Shown one piece after another: positions 25,401 through 33,663 of a DNA stretch of 34,875 nt (position 1 is its first letter; each line of letters begins with the position of its first letter). The translations under genes were made by a program, and so were the position numbers. A model generated the notes under the pieces. It saw only the letters and a list, made by a program, of their open reading frames with translations, had not been told where the DNA came from and did not search any database. The stretch is taken from positions 1 through 34,875 of the forward strand of contig JANQFQ010000003.1 of the NCBI GenBank assembly GCA_028277765.1, in the 5' to 3' direction. The stretch is from Desulfobacterales bacterium (lineage in GTDB: Bacteria; Desulfobacterota; Desulfobacteria; Desulfobacterales; SURF-7).

Positions 25401-27729
25401 CAGTCAAACCGGTTGTTCCGGGGATTTGGGAGATGGCGATGATGACTGTATCGGCACATCTGGAGCAGATAGCAATCTGGATGGAACCAGCAGTGAGGAT
25501 GTTATTTTCGCACGCGAAGGAGCGGACTGGGTTAAAGGTAAAAGCAATGCTGATACGCTTTATGGTGAGAAAGGCAATGATGTCCTGGCCGGCAATAGTG
25601 GTGATGATCTTATTTTTGGAGATAAAGGAAGGGATACGTTAAATCCAGGCGCGGGTTATGATCAGATGGATGGTGGCGCAGGAAGAGACACGTATCAGAT
25701 TCTTGCCACCCATGGTATGGATAATTTTATTTATAATATTGATATGTCTACACCTGATATATGCTCGGGTTGTAAATCTCAATATGATCTTTTAAAATTT
25801 ATGGATAATATTGAAGAAGATGAAGTGACCTTTAGTCTGGATCCCTTTGATGATACCAATCTGGTTGTTACCATTGATGAGGATGAGGGATCAAATACTT
25901 CCGAAGTTGTTCTGTATGGCTACTTCGGTCCTTTTGCCAATGAAAGCTCCCTGGATTTCGTCTTTAAGGAGGTCCCGGCTTCTACGGTTATTTGGGATGG
26001 CCGTTGTGCTGATTCAGATCTAGACAATGACGGTGTATTGGAAGGCGCGGCTGATGTGCGTTACGAATACGATGCTGCGCGAATAGGCAAAGAGCCAGGT
26101 TGTATACGGAACCGGTTGCTTCGGGATCTGAGCACACCGGGCGATGATGTGATTAAGGCGTTTGGTACGGCGGATTTTGTTGATGCTGGTGATGGTAATG
26201 ACCTGATCATCGGTTATCAGGGCGATGACTACCTGGTTCCCGGTAATGGAAATGACATTATTGATGGAGAACGGGGTAATGATCGGTATGAAATTGCCGC
26301 AAACGCTTCTGATGTAGATGTCATTTACAACCAATGCAGCTGGTTTGGCTGCAATAACAGTGGTGATGATACTGTGGACCTGACAACCCTTGTTTCATCT
26401 GATATCAAGTTTAGCCTGGATGATATACCCCAATACGGCCCGGATGGCGTACAAGGGACTCTTGATGATGATGACGATGGTGACATAAAAGATGATTTAA
26501 AAATCGAGATCACAGGTTCATCTCAAGTGCTTTGGATTTTCGATATAGAAGGAGACCATAATTATATTAGACAGTTCGAAGCAGATGACGGTGCTGCAGG
26601 CAGAGTATGTCTACAACTCCGAAGCATTGCATTAGATGAAACACCAAGTACAGCCACCTGGAGTGTAGGCGCATGTCCCTCGATTTTTGGCGCGCCCATC
26701 AATTTGGCTGATCTTGATACAAGTGCTGATGTCGTGTTATATACATCCAGTACAGATACTTGGGAAGTTTCTAAATTCAGTGCCGGCGTTTCAGGACCTT
26801 TGAGTGATATATCCGCTGGATTACCGGCTAATCCTGAATTTCTTGCCAGGGCTGATTTTGATGGAGATGAAGACGCAGATTTGCTGCTGCTGGATGGTAC
26901 CACTTACAAGGTCTGCATGTATGAGGATGGCTTTGGTTATACCTGCTCTAATCTGGTCGATGACACAACACCGACACCACTTGATGTGGACATCACTGAT
27001 GCCGGAGACTGGGTGTTTGACGCTGCCTGCGACTGGGATGGTGACGGTGATTCAGACATTCTGGTTCATGGAGATGATTCCGGCAGTCACAGCAATGAGT
27101 GGCGTATCTATTACATTGAGAATGGCGTGGTTTTGTCTGGTGATACACGTGTGTTCAGAGATGAGTCGCATAACACGCTGACATCGAGTTACGTCTATCA
27201 AGGCTGTGGGGATTTCGATGGAGACGGTGACTTTGATCTGCTGGTTCGTAAAAAATCCAGTACAACCAGGCCTTACCGCATCTTTTATTCTCACGGAGAT
27301 TACGAAACAAAAGTAAAGCCCACATTGTCCTCCGGTAAGGAACATAAAAAATGGAAATTTCAAGGGACGGGTGATTTTGACGGCGATGGAGACTGGGATA
27401 TTCTGGTCAGACGTTTTGAAACGGGTAAAAAAAGATTATGGAAAGTCTGGACATGGGAATCCGGTGATTATGAAGCTACTTTTACCATCAAGAAAGCGGG
27501 TACCGGTAATGACTGGATGAGCGGAGATAACAATTCCAGGAGAAGAAGAAGTGTGGCGGATTATACGGGTGACGGTATTGTTGATATTCTGATTAGAAAA
27601 AAAACCAACCCCTGGAATGTGCAGCTTGGTCAAATCAGTTTTGTCGGAACAACAATGGAAGCATCTACTGTCAATATGACAACGCTAAGCCCAGGAAATA
27701 ATAATTCCCAAATAATGACTAATTATTAA
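22447..27729 (+). CDS. Giant secreted protein: glycosidase-like domain, TSP3-like and RTX calcium repeats, FG-GAP/VCBS repeats
   Basis: A 1760-residue exported protein. A Sec signal peptide ends about Ala34 (LSFA, then GDV). Residues about 35-690 look like a clan GH-A-type TIM barrel: TIRYPSGNPSGFWNHG early on, VEIGNELW with Glu255 as candidate acid/base, and IWYTETAFDF with Glu512 as candidate nucleophile; the family is not identified. Acidic, Cys-containing loops interrupt it. Asp-rich thrombospondin-3-like units (DTDGDGLDDYEE, DHDDDGLTDFEE, DYDDDGLNDGDE) fill about 720-840. RTX nonapeptides (GEKGNDVLAGNSGDDLIFG) lie at about 995-1085 and again at about 1230-1280. FG-GAP/VCBS-like units (DFDGDGDFDLLV and similar) occupy about 1468-1725. 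Calcium-dependent folding outside the cell and a carbohydrate target are inferred. AGGAGG four bases upstream fixes the start. It ends at a strong terminator, so it is monocistronic. Confidence 0.85.
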   Translation: MNQYIRALKGSMPKCFISVSIFIILLMLSSLSFAGDVSFDGGRSAPNLFGYNSNPLRDAEPFSKDVATKSGPNRRAAMIRSHAGTIRYPSGNPSGFWNHGIYNNKSHGLLEVSKIDCTDELVASGDCFEEDSVLNKAKVKNYGPNSGTHTSQPLSDIVQLAIDNNLTITFLSNMTTPGADYFYANNIGGNYNKPWNAAPPQRGTVTYHQFITGAATNDWWKQMKVRADNFIAMLDEATQTYNLPVTQMRVEIGNELWANDQPYWLEVFPPDLDDPDNGAYLLAVDSDDGACNIPPGYETPPPDDGYEGDCNTLEEDVRALNFSSYNAQLASLYLKPNTDYAHAAVYFAHRIKVHDSDDEDSAADYATVTAAVLGGIARNSDVGLPNRRERRSDWNPILMPEIKRLDQDEPYSGNYIDAVTEHDYHFSPSGDFNCSGTVPPTPVKKWAGWNVKSKLDANCDVDPDPDCVFAADAMKCMIDMSLNSHRNANRWVCGSDDDEDCYGYFNEIWYTETAFDFLSSAGVKRRIGVCDDPDTKDVEETCQFTDDPIKNRKAYDRTWGRALANAYAISRLLDDDSGPTGLIQFFIFKHVLDDDINGILETETGEEAGSTLDNVGLMTKMWFKAAKHMDTIHKESKLAIPAWKFSQGGINPSYLFLNFTKNDVILNTFDTELQDLNFLKSVLTAESLSTFTTQSIDEDPVNTTMDPTQTIGKYSIVLFQLDDEDGIPNGMPDSWEDAHGIISLDNPDDSDGLNNLDEYKNETDPHVADTDGDGLDDYEEVGIEGTGTDPLDPDHDDDGLTDFEEVNTYGLNPLDADYDDDGLNDGDEINVYNTDPFSGILSTSADEVLPPPDERTGNDVIAYGTGDGNDTIVVMSPDASSDLLLFECGDTKETCISYDEVVFERDPGDANGLRYDLKIKIDTDDDTSNGYENTITIENFFAIDQLADVMNFKGVDFADDTHTAVSSNGIWLSKNDLKDLAINTHSQTGCSGDLGDGDDDCIGTSGADSNLDGTSSEDVIFAREGADWVKGKSNADTLYGEKGNDVLAGNSGDDLIFGDKGRDTLNPGAGYDQMDGGAGRDTYQILATHGMDNFIYNIDMSTPDICSGCKSQYDLLKFMDNIEEDEVTFSLDPFDDTNLVVTIDEDEGSNTSEVVLYGYFGPFANESSLDFVFKEVPASTVIWDGRCADSDLDNDGVLEGAADVRYEYDAARIGKEPGCIRNRLLRDLSTPGDDVIKAFGTADFVDAGDGNDLIIGYQGDDYLVPGNGNDIIDGERGNDRYEIAANASDVDVIYNQCSWFGCNNSGDDTVDLTTLVSSDIKFSLDDIPQYGPDGVQGTLDDDDDGDIKDDLKIEITGSSQVLWIFDIEGDHNYIRQFEADDGAAGRVCLQLRSIALDETPSTATWSVGACPSIFGAPINLADLDTSADVVLYTSSTDTWEVSKFSAGVSGPLSDISAGLPANPEFLARADFDGDEDADLLLLDGTTYKVCMYEDGFGYTCSNLVDDTTPTPLDVDITDAGDWVFDAACDWDGDGDSDILVHGDDSGSHSNEWRIYYIENGVVLSGDTRVFRDESHNTLTSSYVYQGCGDFDGDGDFDLLVRKKSSTTRPYRIFYSHGDYETKVKPTLSSGKEHKKWKFQGTGDFDGDGDWDILVRRFETGKKRLWKVWTWESGDYEATFTIKKAGTGNDWMSGDNNSRRRRSVADYTGDGIVDILIRKKTNPWNVQLGQISFVGTTMEASTVNMTTLSPGNNNSQIMTNY

Positions 27730-27744
27730 TAGTCATTAGAACAT

Positions 27745-27778
27745 AAAAAAGGGGGCCGTAAGGCCCTCTTTTTTTTAT
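27745..27778 (+). terminator. Rho-independent terminator after the giant secreted protein
   Basis: GGGCC (27753-27757) pairs with GGCCC (27762-27766), extended by a G-U and a G-C pair and flanked by an A run before and a run of T after. It starts about 15 bases after the stop codon. Confidence 0.85.
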
Positions 27779-27866
27779 TGTGTGCCCTACAGGGCTTGGT
27801 CTCTTGAATGTATGCTTTATAACCCCCTATAAATATGGATTAAGAGACAGCTCCACCTTTTTTCCC

Positions 27867-27895
27867 TTGATTCAGTATATTTTATACTTTATATA
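27867..27895 (+). promoter_or_regulatory. Possible promoter of the glycan operon
   Basis: TTGATT (27867-27872) and TATATA (27890-27895) are 17 bp apart, about 65 bp before the first glycosyltransferase. The region is AT-rich, so chance is not excluded. Nothing else is seen between the terminator and 27961. Confidence 0.35.
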
Positions 27896-27960
27896 ATTTT
27901 AGTTATAACTTACTCAATATCCACTTAAAGTGGTTTATTGAAAAATATTACTTTATCATT

Positions 27961-28710
27961 ATGGATAACTCTTTATTGCGATCAATTGATTTGTCAATTG
28001 TCTGCCCGATGGCAAATGAACAAGAGTACGCTGAAAAATTCGTGCGCGAGGTGTTGGAAAACTGCCGGGCTTTTAATTTTAAGTCGATTAATTTTTTTTT
28101 GATTCTTGACAAAACAAGTCTTGATAACACAATACCTATACTAAGAGATCTAGAAAAAACAGAACCGGAAATAGATATTGTTTTTTTACCCGACAACGAA
28201 ACTGTTGCAGGCGCATACATTTGTGGATACCAGAAGGCAATAAAATCCAAATCAGACTGGATATTGGAAATTGATGCGGGATATAGCCACCTGCCTTCTA
28301 ATATCCCATCTTTTTTTGAAAAGATGAAACAGGGGTATGATTGTGTTTTTGGAAGCAGGTTTTGTTTAAACGGTAAATATGAAGGGCGTTCATCAAGATA
28401 TTTCCTGAGCTACGGTGGTTCAATTATTACCAACTTTCTCTTTGGCACAAATCTTAGTGACATGACCAGCGGATACCAGTTGTTTACACATAAAGCACTT
28501 AAAAGAATTTTAGAATATGGAATCGCATCCCGCGGGCCTTTTTTCCAAACGGAAATAAAAATACACGCACATAAATTCAATATTACTGAAATACCGATTT
28601 ATTATAACGCGACCAGTAAAATGAACCTATATGCTCTTTATGATGCTCTGTTTCATCTTTGTAGACTTTTTATCATTAAAACAAATTTAAAAAAAAGAAG
28701 TAAACTGTAA
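27961..28710 (+). CDS. GT2 glycosyltransferase, dolichyl/polyprenyl-phosphate sugar transferase-like
   Basis: A 249-residue GT-A-fold enzyme. LSIVCPMANEQEYAEKFV is the nucleotide-sugar-binding start, ILEIDAGYSHLPSNIP (Asp105) takes the place of the MDADLSHxP metal/nucleotide motif of DPM1-like enzymes, and FGSRF and DMTSGYQLF follow as in that family. No C-terminal membrane helices of the GtrB type are present, so it resembles soluble DPM1. It probably moves a sugar onto a polyprenyl phosphate on the cytoplasmic face, making the donor for the GT-C enzyme encoded three genes downstream. No clear Shine-Dalgarno is visible at the start. Its stop overlaps the next ATG by one base (TAATG). Confidence 0.8.
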   Translation: MDNSLLRSIDLSIVCPMANEQEYAEKFVREVLENCRAFNFKSINFFLILDKTSLDNTIPILRDLEKTEPEIDIVFLPDNETVAGAYICGYQKAIKSKSDWILEIDAGYSHLPSNIPSFFEKMKQGYDCVFGSRFCLNGKYEGRSSRYFLSYGGSIITNFLFGTNLSDMTSGYQLFTHKALKRILEYGIASRGPFFQTEIKIHAHKFNITEIPIYYNATSKMNLYALYDALFHLCRLFIIKTNLKKRSKL

Positions 28711-29720
28711 TGACTGATAAGATATCTCTTGTCATAACTTCAATATCATCTCCCAATAAAGTACTTATTAAACTTGCAGATGGATGCGTACAACACAATT
28801 ATGACTTTATCGTATTAGGAGACATCAAAAGTCCTTCCAAATTCAAATTAAAGGGATGTGGTTTCTATAGTATAAATCGCCAGCATAAAACCGGTTTTAA
28901 ATATGCCGAGTTATGCCCTGAAGGACACTATGTGAGAAAAAATATCGGCTATCTGCTTGCAATTCAGAAAGGAGCAAATGTAATTGTTGAAACAGATGAT
29001 GACAACGAGCCATATGATCGTTTCTGGGACAAACCGCTTTTAACATACCACGCCCCAACCGCCCGAAAAACAGGCTGGTTAAACTGTTTTCGTTATTTTA
29101 CCTCTGAAAAAATATGGCCCCGCGGTTTTCCGCTCACCAAAATAAGTGATCCTCTCCCGTCCCTTGATACATTCTCTTTTCAGACAACAAAATGCCCTAT
29201 TCAGCAGGGACTTTCTGATGGGATTCCTGATCTTGATTCTATAGGTCACAGAACCGTTCCCTTGCCTCTTTATTTTGAAAATAACAAAAATATCGTATTA
29301 AAAAGCGGATCCTGGTGCCCGTTCAACAGCCAGAACACTACATGGCTGAAAGAAGCTTTCCCGCTGATGTATCTGCCGGCATGTGTCTCCTCGAGGTTAA
29401 CAGATATCTGGCGAAGTTTTATAGCACAACGAATTGCCTGGGCAAACAACTGGGGAATATTATTCCATGAGCCGACAATGCTTCACAAACGAAACAAGCA
29501 CAATTATGATGATGACTACGCTGAAGAACGGCCCATGTATTTATTAAACGAAAAGATGTGTGAAGAATTGTCGTCTCTGCCTTTAAAAAGCGGTGTTAAT
29601 AATCTGGAAACAAATTTATTATTATGTTATGAAAGATTGATAAAAACCGGCATCATAGATAAAATGGAATTAGATCTTTTGAAAACATGGCTTAGTGATT
29701 TAAAAGATATAAAGACTTAA
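28710..29720 (+). CDS. STELLO/DUF288-like glycosyltransferase
   Basis: A 336-residue protein without signal or membrane segments. FIVLGDIKSP near the start and VIVETDDDNEP (Asp96-Asp98, the likely DxD metal site), then the WLNCFRYF region, resemble the STELLO (DUF288) family, known from plant Golgi proteins of cellulose synthesis and from scattered microbes. The bacterial members have no settled function. It is translationally coupled to the GT2 gene (TAATG) and followed closely by the radical SAM gene, so it should add a sugar within the same glycan. The assignment is by motif recall only; the GT-A-type DxD context is the firmer part. Confidence 0.6.
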   Translation: MTDKISLVITSISSPNKVLIKLADGCVQHNYDFIVLGDIKSPSKFKLKGCGFYSINRQHKTGFKYAELCPEGHYVRKNIGYLLAIQKGANVIVETDDDNEPYDRFWDKPLLTYHAPTARKTGWLNCFRYFTSEKIWPRGFPLTKISDPLPSLDTFSFQTTKCPIQQGLSDGIPDLDSIGHRTVPLPLYFENNKNIVLKSGSWCPFNSQNTTWLKEAFPLMYLPACVSSRLTDIWRSFIAQRIAWANNWGILFHEPTMLHKRNKHNYDDDYAEERPMYLLNEKMCEELSSLPLKSGVNNLETNLLLCYERLIKTGIIDKMELDLLKTWLSDLKDIKT

Positions 29721-29758
29721 AGGTATCTTTTAAAAATAATGAGGTGAGACATCTAATT

Positions 29759-31192
29759 GTGAAACGGTTACGAATATTTTTGGCGCACATAGGACAAAAA
29801 CAGTTGCTATACCCGTTAGTCTCACCTCCCCTGGGTATAATGTATCTTGGCGCTTATCTTCGCAGCAGATTTGATACAGACATACAGCTTGTAAACCAGA
29901 AACTGGACAATATCTCAGACGACAATTTAGTTAAGATGGCCGCTGATTTTAACGCTGATATAGTCGGTTTTAGTGTCCTTACAACATCTGCTCACACTTT
30001 GAATTCTCTTACAAAAAAATGCAGATCCAAATTACCGAGTGCCCTTATCGTTATCGGAGGCCCGCATGTATCTGCTTTCGGCCCTGATGTACTGGAAGGT
30101 TCCTCCGCTGATGCCGCTGTGGCAGGTGAAGGTGAAGTACCGATGGAGCAAATTATACATGCACATTTTGAATGCGGCAGCCTGGAAGATGTCCCAGGGA
30201 TTTTTCGAAAAAACAAAGATGGCGAAATTGTCAAGAATGCGGGGGAGACACCGCAGGTTAAAGACCTGGACACTTTACCAATGCCGGCATATGATTTAAT
30301 TAATCTACCATCATACTGGAAACATCAGTCCATGCCGCCTATTCCGCGACGAAAATATGCATCACTATTGAGCAGCCGCGGCTGCCCGTTTAAATGTATC
30401 TTCTGCCATAGAATTTTTAGAAAAACAATTCGCAAACATTCGGCAGAACGTATGACGGAAGAAATTCGATATCTCCAAAAAAAATACAACATTAATGACA
30501 TTGAATTCCTTGATGATATTTTTAACATTGATTCCAGCCGCGTTTTCGAATTTTCAAAGCTTGTAAGACAAAAAAACATAAAAACAAAAATCGCTTTTCC
30601 TAATGCTTTACGTTCTGATCTTTTAACCTACGAAATAATTGATGCGCTTATAGAAGCTGGAATGTATTTTTGCAGCTTTGCTCTGGAATCAGGCTCACAT
30701 CGAATTCAAAAAATGATCAAGAAAAACTTAGACATTCAGTTGTTTTTGAAAAACATAGAATATGCCGCCAGAAATAAAGTGTTTACCAATGGTTTTGCCA
30801 TGCTTGGATTTCCGACCGAAACCGCAAAAGATTTGAAGGCAACAATAGATGTCGCATGCAAATCAATGCTTCATACAATTTCATTTTTTACTGTTACCCC
30901 TTTTCCAAATACAGAGTTATACACTTATATCATGCGAACAAACCCGGAAAAATTATCTGCCATAAAATATGATGACATTACTTTTTGCGGTACCACTGTC
31001 AACCTGTCAGATGTTTCCGACAAAGAATTTTTCCAATATCAACGGAAAGCAAATCATAGCTTTTATTTTAATCCCAACCGAATTATGCGGATATTAAGGG
31101 ATTTCCCCCAGCCATACTTGCTTCCGCTTTATTTGCCGATTGTTATGCATAGATTTACAAAGGGTCTTATCCTGTCAAAAAAAATTAATTAG
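29759..31192 (+). CDS. B12-binding radical SAM enzyme
   Basis: A 477-residue enzyme. The N-terminal domain (about 1-150) is cobalamin-binding-like: PLVSPPLGIMYLGAYLRS, DIVGFSVLTTSAHT, VIGGPHVSAFGPD and VAGEGE. The radical SAM domain follows with CPFKCIFC (Cys209, Cys213, Cys216) for the 4Fe-4S cluster. Members of this class methylate unactivated carbons or remodel rings on lipids, antibiotics and cofactors. Two GTG starts are possible: the one at 29744 lies inside GAGGTGAG, so the GTG at 29759, ten bases after that site, is preferred. It sits between two glycosyltransferase genes, so the substrate is probably a sugar or lipid of the same surface molecule; that is inference. Confidence 0.85.
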   Translation: MKRLRIFLAHIGQKQLLYPLVSPPLGIMYLGAYLRSRFDTDIQLVNQKLDNISDDNLVKMAADFNADIVGFSVLTTSAHTLNSLTKKCRSKLPSALIVIGGPHVSAFGPDVLEGSSADAAVAGEGEVPMEQIIHAHFECGSLEDVPGIFRKNKDGEIVKNAGETPQVKDLDTLPMPAYDLINLPSYWKHQSMPPIPRRKYASLLSSRGCPFKCIFCHRIFRKTIRKHSAERMTEEIRYLQKKYNINDIEFLDDIFNIDSSRVFEFSKLVRQKNIKTKIAFPNALRSDLLTYEIIDALIEAGMYFCSFALESGSHRIQKMIKKNLDIQLFLKNIEYAARNKVFTNGFAMLGFPTETAKDLKATIDVACKSMLHTISFFTVTPFPNTELYTYIMRTNPEKLSAIKYDDITFCGTTVNLSDVSDKEFFQYQRKANHSFYFNPNRIMRILRDFPQPYLLPLYLPIVMHRFTKGLILSKKIN

Positions 31193-31203
31193 TAGGAACT
31201 TTG

Positions 31204-32934
31204 ATGTCCTTTTTATATCCAAATCGATATTTTTCTGACGATAAAATTGGATCAGACAATGATCAAATGCATATAAACATTTGCATTTTTATTATTCTGA
31301 TACTTGGATTTGTCCAGCGGACAATATTGTTCATAACATACAAAAAAGAACTGAATGCTTTCATTTCAACATATCCGGATTGGGTATTTGTATACCTTTC
31401 GACCTCAGGACTTGAAGATATGTTGTGCAAGTCACTATTATACCTTCAGCAATCACCTCCTATTCCAAACATAATGTTTGGAATAGCAATTAAACTTTTT
31501 GGCTGGCCTTATGGGGCGGCGTACACATGTATCATTTTGCAAAATATCATGTCGCTGATCTCAGCAGTCATAATGTTTAGAATCTTATGTTTTATCTGCA
31601 GGAGGACATATGTAAATTGCATCGTAGTACTTATATTTTTATTAAGTACTGATATCATCAGTATTGAATTTAATCATTTTGGCCAAAACCTGTATGAAAG
31701 TATTTCGATGACTCTTATTTTGCTGATTATCTATTCATTTATAAAATTATCCAGGACAAATCAGTTAAGATTCACTGTCATAATTGGACTTTTTACTGCC
31801 GGCCTTGCGTTGTCAAGGGCCTCATACTCCTATTTTGGTGTCATTCCTCTGATATTTTTGATGCTTCTAAATCTACCCGCAAAAAAACTTCACCTGGCCT
31901 GCTTCTGTGCAGTTATCCTTATTTTTCACGGCGGATGGACAATCAAAAATTCTATCATCTATAACACTTTTTCTATTGCAACCACTACATTTAAGGGAGG
32001 CAACTTTCAGTTGGGACTGGTGAAAGCTGGTCTGGAAGAAGATATGATAGAATTAATTATGAATGAAAAAAAACTATACCCGCCTTGGTTTATAGCTCTG
32101 ACAGAAGACAATGGTATGGATATATTGTTCCCGCCACGGTATAAACCTTATATTCCTGAAAATATAAAAAAGAAGGACAATAAAATACAGGCTGTTCTTA
32201 AAGGCACAAATCCTTTGGGCAACACCATAGCGATACGGGTATTATCCGACCAGTATATGTCCGCATACATCCGCTTCTTATTGAAAAACCCGAAGATGAT
32301 TGTCATCAGGTTCCTCAAATCCTATTTAGTATTCTGGGAACCTATCCGAAATTATGCAGCAATACAGATGAACCTGCTCTATATTAAACCGGTTATCAAA
32401 AACAGTTTTAGAATCGACTTGACAATAAAACATTTAATTGACAAAAAACTGCCCGAAGTTCAATATGTCGCAACAAGAGGAGATTATATAAAAAAGAAAG
32501 AAAAACAGATAAACCTGTTATCAATCAGCATTCTACCCATAATAGCGCTTACGTTTAACATTCTTGCGATTCATATTCTATCACCTTTTTTTATCTGCTG
32601 CTGGCTGATAAACTTTAAAAAAAGTATAACTAAACAAATCGTGCGTTTGGATTATATCTTTATGGCCGCTATATTTATGTACGCGGTTTTAGTATATAAC
32701 ATTTGTGAGTATGGTGAAAATATGCGCTATAGATTTTCTGTAGAACCTGTAATCTGGATAATGTCCGTATACAGCGGAGTCTGTTTAACCCGGCTGCTGC
32801 AAACCCGCAAGTGGTTGTTTTTTCCTGTTTCCGCAGCCAATAGAGAAAAACAGTGGATAAAGTTCTGTTGCCACCTGGTATGCAAGAATAAAATAGTGAA
32901 CTGGTTTTTATCAAAAACTCAGAAAGAAAATTGA
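31204..32934 (+). CDS. GT-C-like multi-pass membrane glycosyltransferase
   Basis: A 576-residue protein with about ten or more hydrophobic helices in a PMT/ArnT-like arrangement: an early acidic loop (YPDWVFVYLSTSGLEDM) after the first helix, a QQSPPIPNIMFGIAIKLFG segment, a helical bundle, a soluble loop (about 260-400) and further helices near the end. Such enzymes use a polyprenyl-phosphate sugar on the periplasmic side to decorate lipid, glycan or protein, which suits the DPM1-like gene at the start of the operon. The ATG at 31204 has AGGA six bases upstream and is preferred to the TTG just before it. It ends the operon. No specific family is recognised. Confidence 0.7.
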   Translation: MSFLYPNRYFSDDKIGSDNDQMHINICIFIILILGFVQRTILFITYKKELNAFISTYPDWVFVYLSTSGLEDMLCKSLLYLQQSPPIPNIMFGIAIKLFGWPYGAAYTCIILQNIMSLISAVIMFRILCFICRRTYVNCIVVLIFLLSTDIISIEFNHFGQNLYESISMTLILLIIYSFIKLSRTNQLRFTVIIGLFTAGLALSRASYSYFGVIPLIFLMLLNLPAKKLHLACFCAVILIFHGGWTIKNSIIYNTFSIATTTFKGGNFQLGLVKAGLEEDMIELIMNEKKLYPPWFIALTEDNGMDILFPPRYKPYIPENIKKKDNKIQAVLKGTNPLGNTIAIRVLSDQYMSAYIRFLLKNPKMIVIRFLKSYLVFWEPIRNYAAIQMNLLYIKPVIKNSFRIDLTIKHLIDKKLPEVQYVATRGDYIKKKEKQINLLSISILPIIALTFNILAIHILSPFFICCWLINFKKSITKQIVRLDYIFMAAIFMYAVLVYNICEYGENMRYRFSVEPVIWIMSVYSGVCLTRLLQTRKWLFFPVSAANREKQWIKFCCHLVCKNKIVNWFLSKTQKEN

Positions 32935-33216
32935 CCGAAAACATTCTCAAATTGTATCGATTTTTTTCAATAATCCCATCATTATCAAATGGCTGAACTG
33001 CCTTTAATAATTCCCAATCCCTTGATGTATGGATGTATAAAATCATCTGTCTGATTTCTGATATATTTTTTCTTAAGATAGATTTGTGTTGTAATATAAA
33101 CATATTATGTATTATAATAGTAGTGTATTTAGTTATACAAACAATTGTCATTTCGCTTTATTTCTTGGTTTTTTTAATCTTCATTTGAGAAGCGCACTGA
33201 AAAGGGAGGTTTTAAA
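32935..33216 (+). promoter_or_regulatory. Gap with a promoter for the receiver gene
   Basis: TTGTAA (33089-33094) and TATAAT (33113-33118) are 18 bp apart, about 95 bp upstream of the CheY-like gene, whose AGGGAGG site (33203-33209) lies seven bases before its ATG. The first part of the gap has no clear gene; a minus-strand frame through it is discussed under rejected items. Confidence 0.45.
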
Positions 33217-33642
33217 ATGCTTAGAATCTTAATCGTCGATGACAGTATATCCGCCCAGCTCAAAATTAAAACTATTTTGTCAAATTACGGGCAGTGTGAT
33301 CAGGCATATAATGGAAAAGAAGCGGTTGATCATTTTCAATTATCGCTAAAAAACAATTCCGTATACGACCTGATTATTATGGACATCGTTATGCCAGAAA
33401 TGGACGGATTGACTGCTGTGAAAAAAATTAAAGAGATTCAGGACAAAGAAGAAATTGCGGAAGAAGATAGGACGAAAATTATTATGCTTACCAGCAAGAA
33501 AGATTCTGAAAATATGATGAAAGCGCATTATGAGCTTGGTATTTCTGTTTATGTAACAAAGCCCTTTGAAGAAAAAACATTGATCGAATCTTTGGGCAAC
33601 CTTGACTTGATTGAGAATCCAATTGATGAATTTGAGCAATGA
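33217..33642 (+). CDS. Single-domain response regulator (CheY-like receiver)
   Basis: A 141-residue receiver domain with no output domain. ILIVDDS (Asp8, Asp9), IIMDIVMPEMDG with phosphoacceptor Asp56, IIMLTSK with Thr92, and VTKPF with Lys115 are all present, so phosphotransfer should work. No histidine kinase or chemotaxis gene is near, so its partner is elsewhere. An acidic tail (about 125-141) is the only addition to the domain. It is preceded by its own promoter candidate and a strong ribosome site, and converges with the next gene, leaving 21 bases between them without a recognisable terminator. Confidence 0.92.
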   Translation: MLRILIVDDSISAQLKIKTILSNYGQCDQAYNGKEAVDHFQLSLKNNSVYDLIIMDIVMPEMDGLTAVKKIKEIQDKEEIAEEDRTKIIMLTSKKDSENMMKAHYELGISVYVTKPFEEKTLIESLGNLDLIENPIDEFEQ

Positions 33643-33663
33643 TACAAAAACTACACTTAAAGG

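Noticed and set aside
24610..26300. Regularly repeated GATGATGATGG-like DNA that could suggest a CRISPR or satellite array
   Set aside because: The repeats encode Asp/Gly-rich calcium-binding units in one open frame and have no constant repeat with unique spacers.
32675..33151. Minus-strand frame of 158 codons running from the gap into the GT-C gene, with a protein-like stretch around MILYIHTSRDWELLKAV
   Set aside because: No ribosome site, half of it is antisense to a well-supported gene, and no family is recognised. It may be a gene fragment but cannot be supported.
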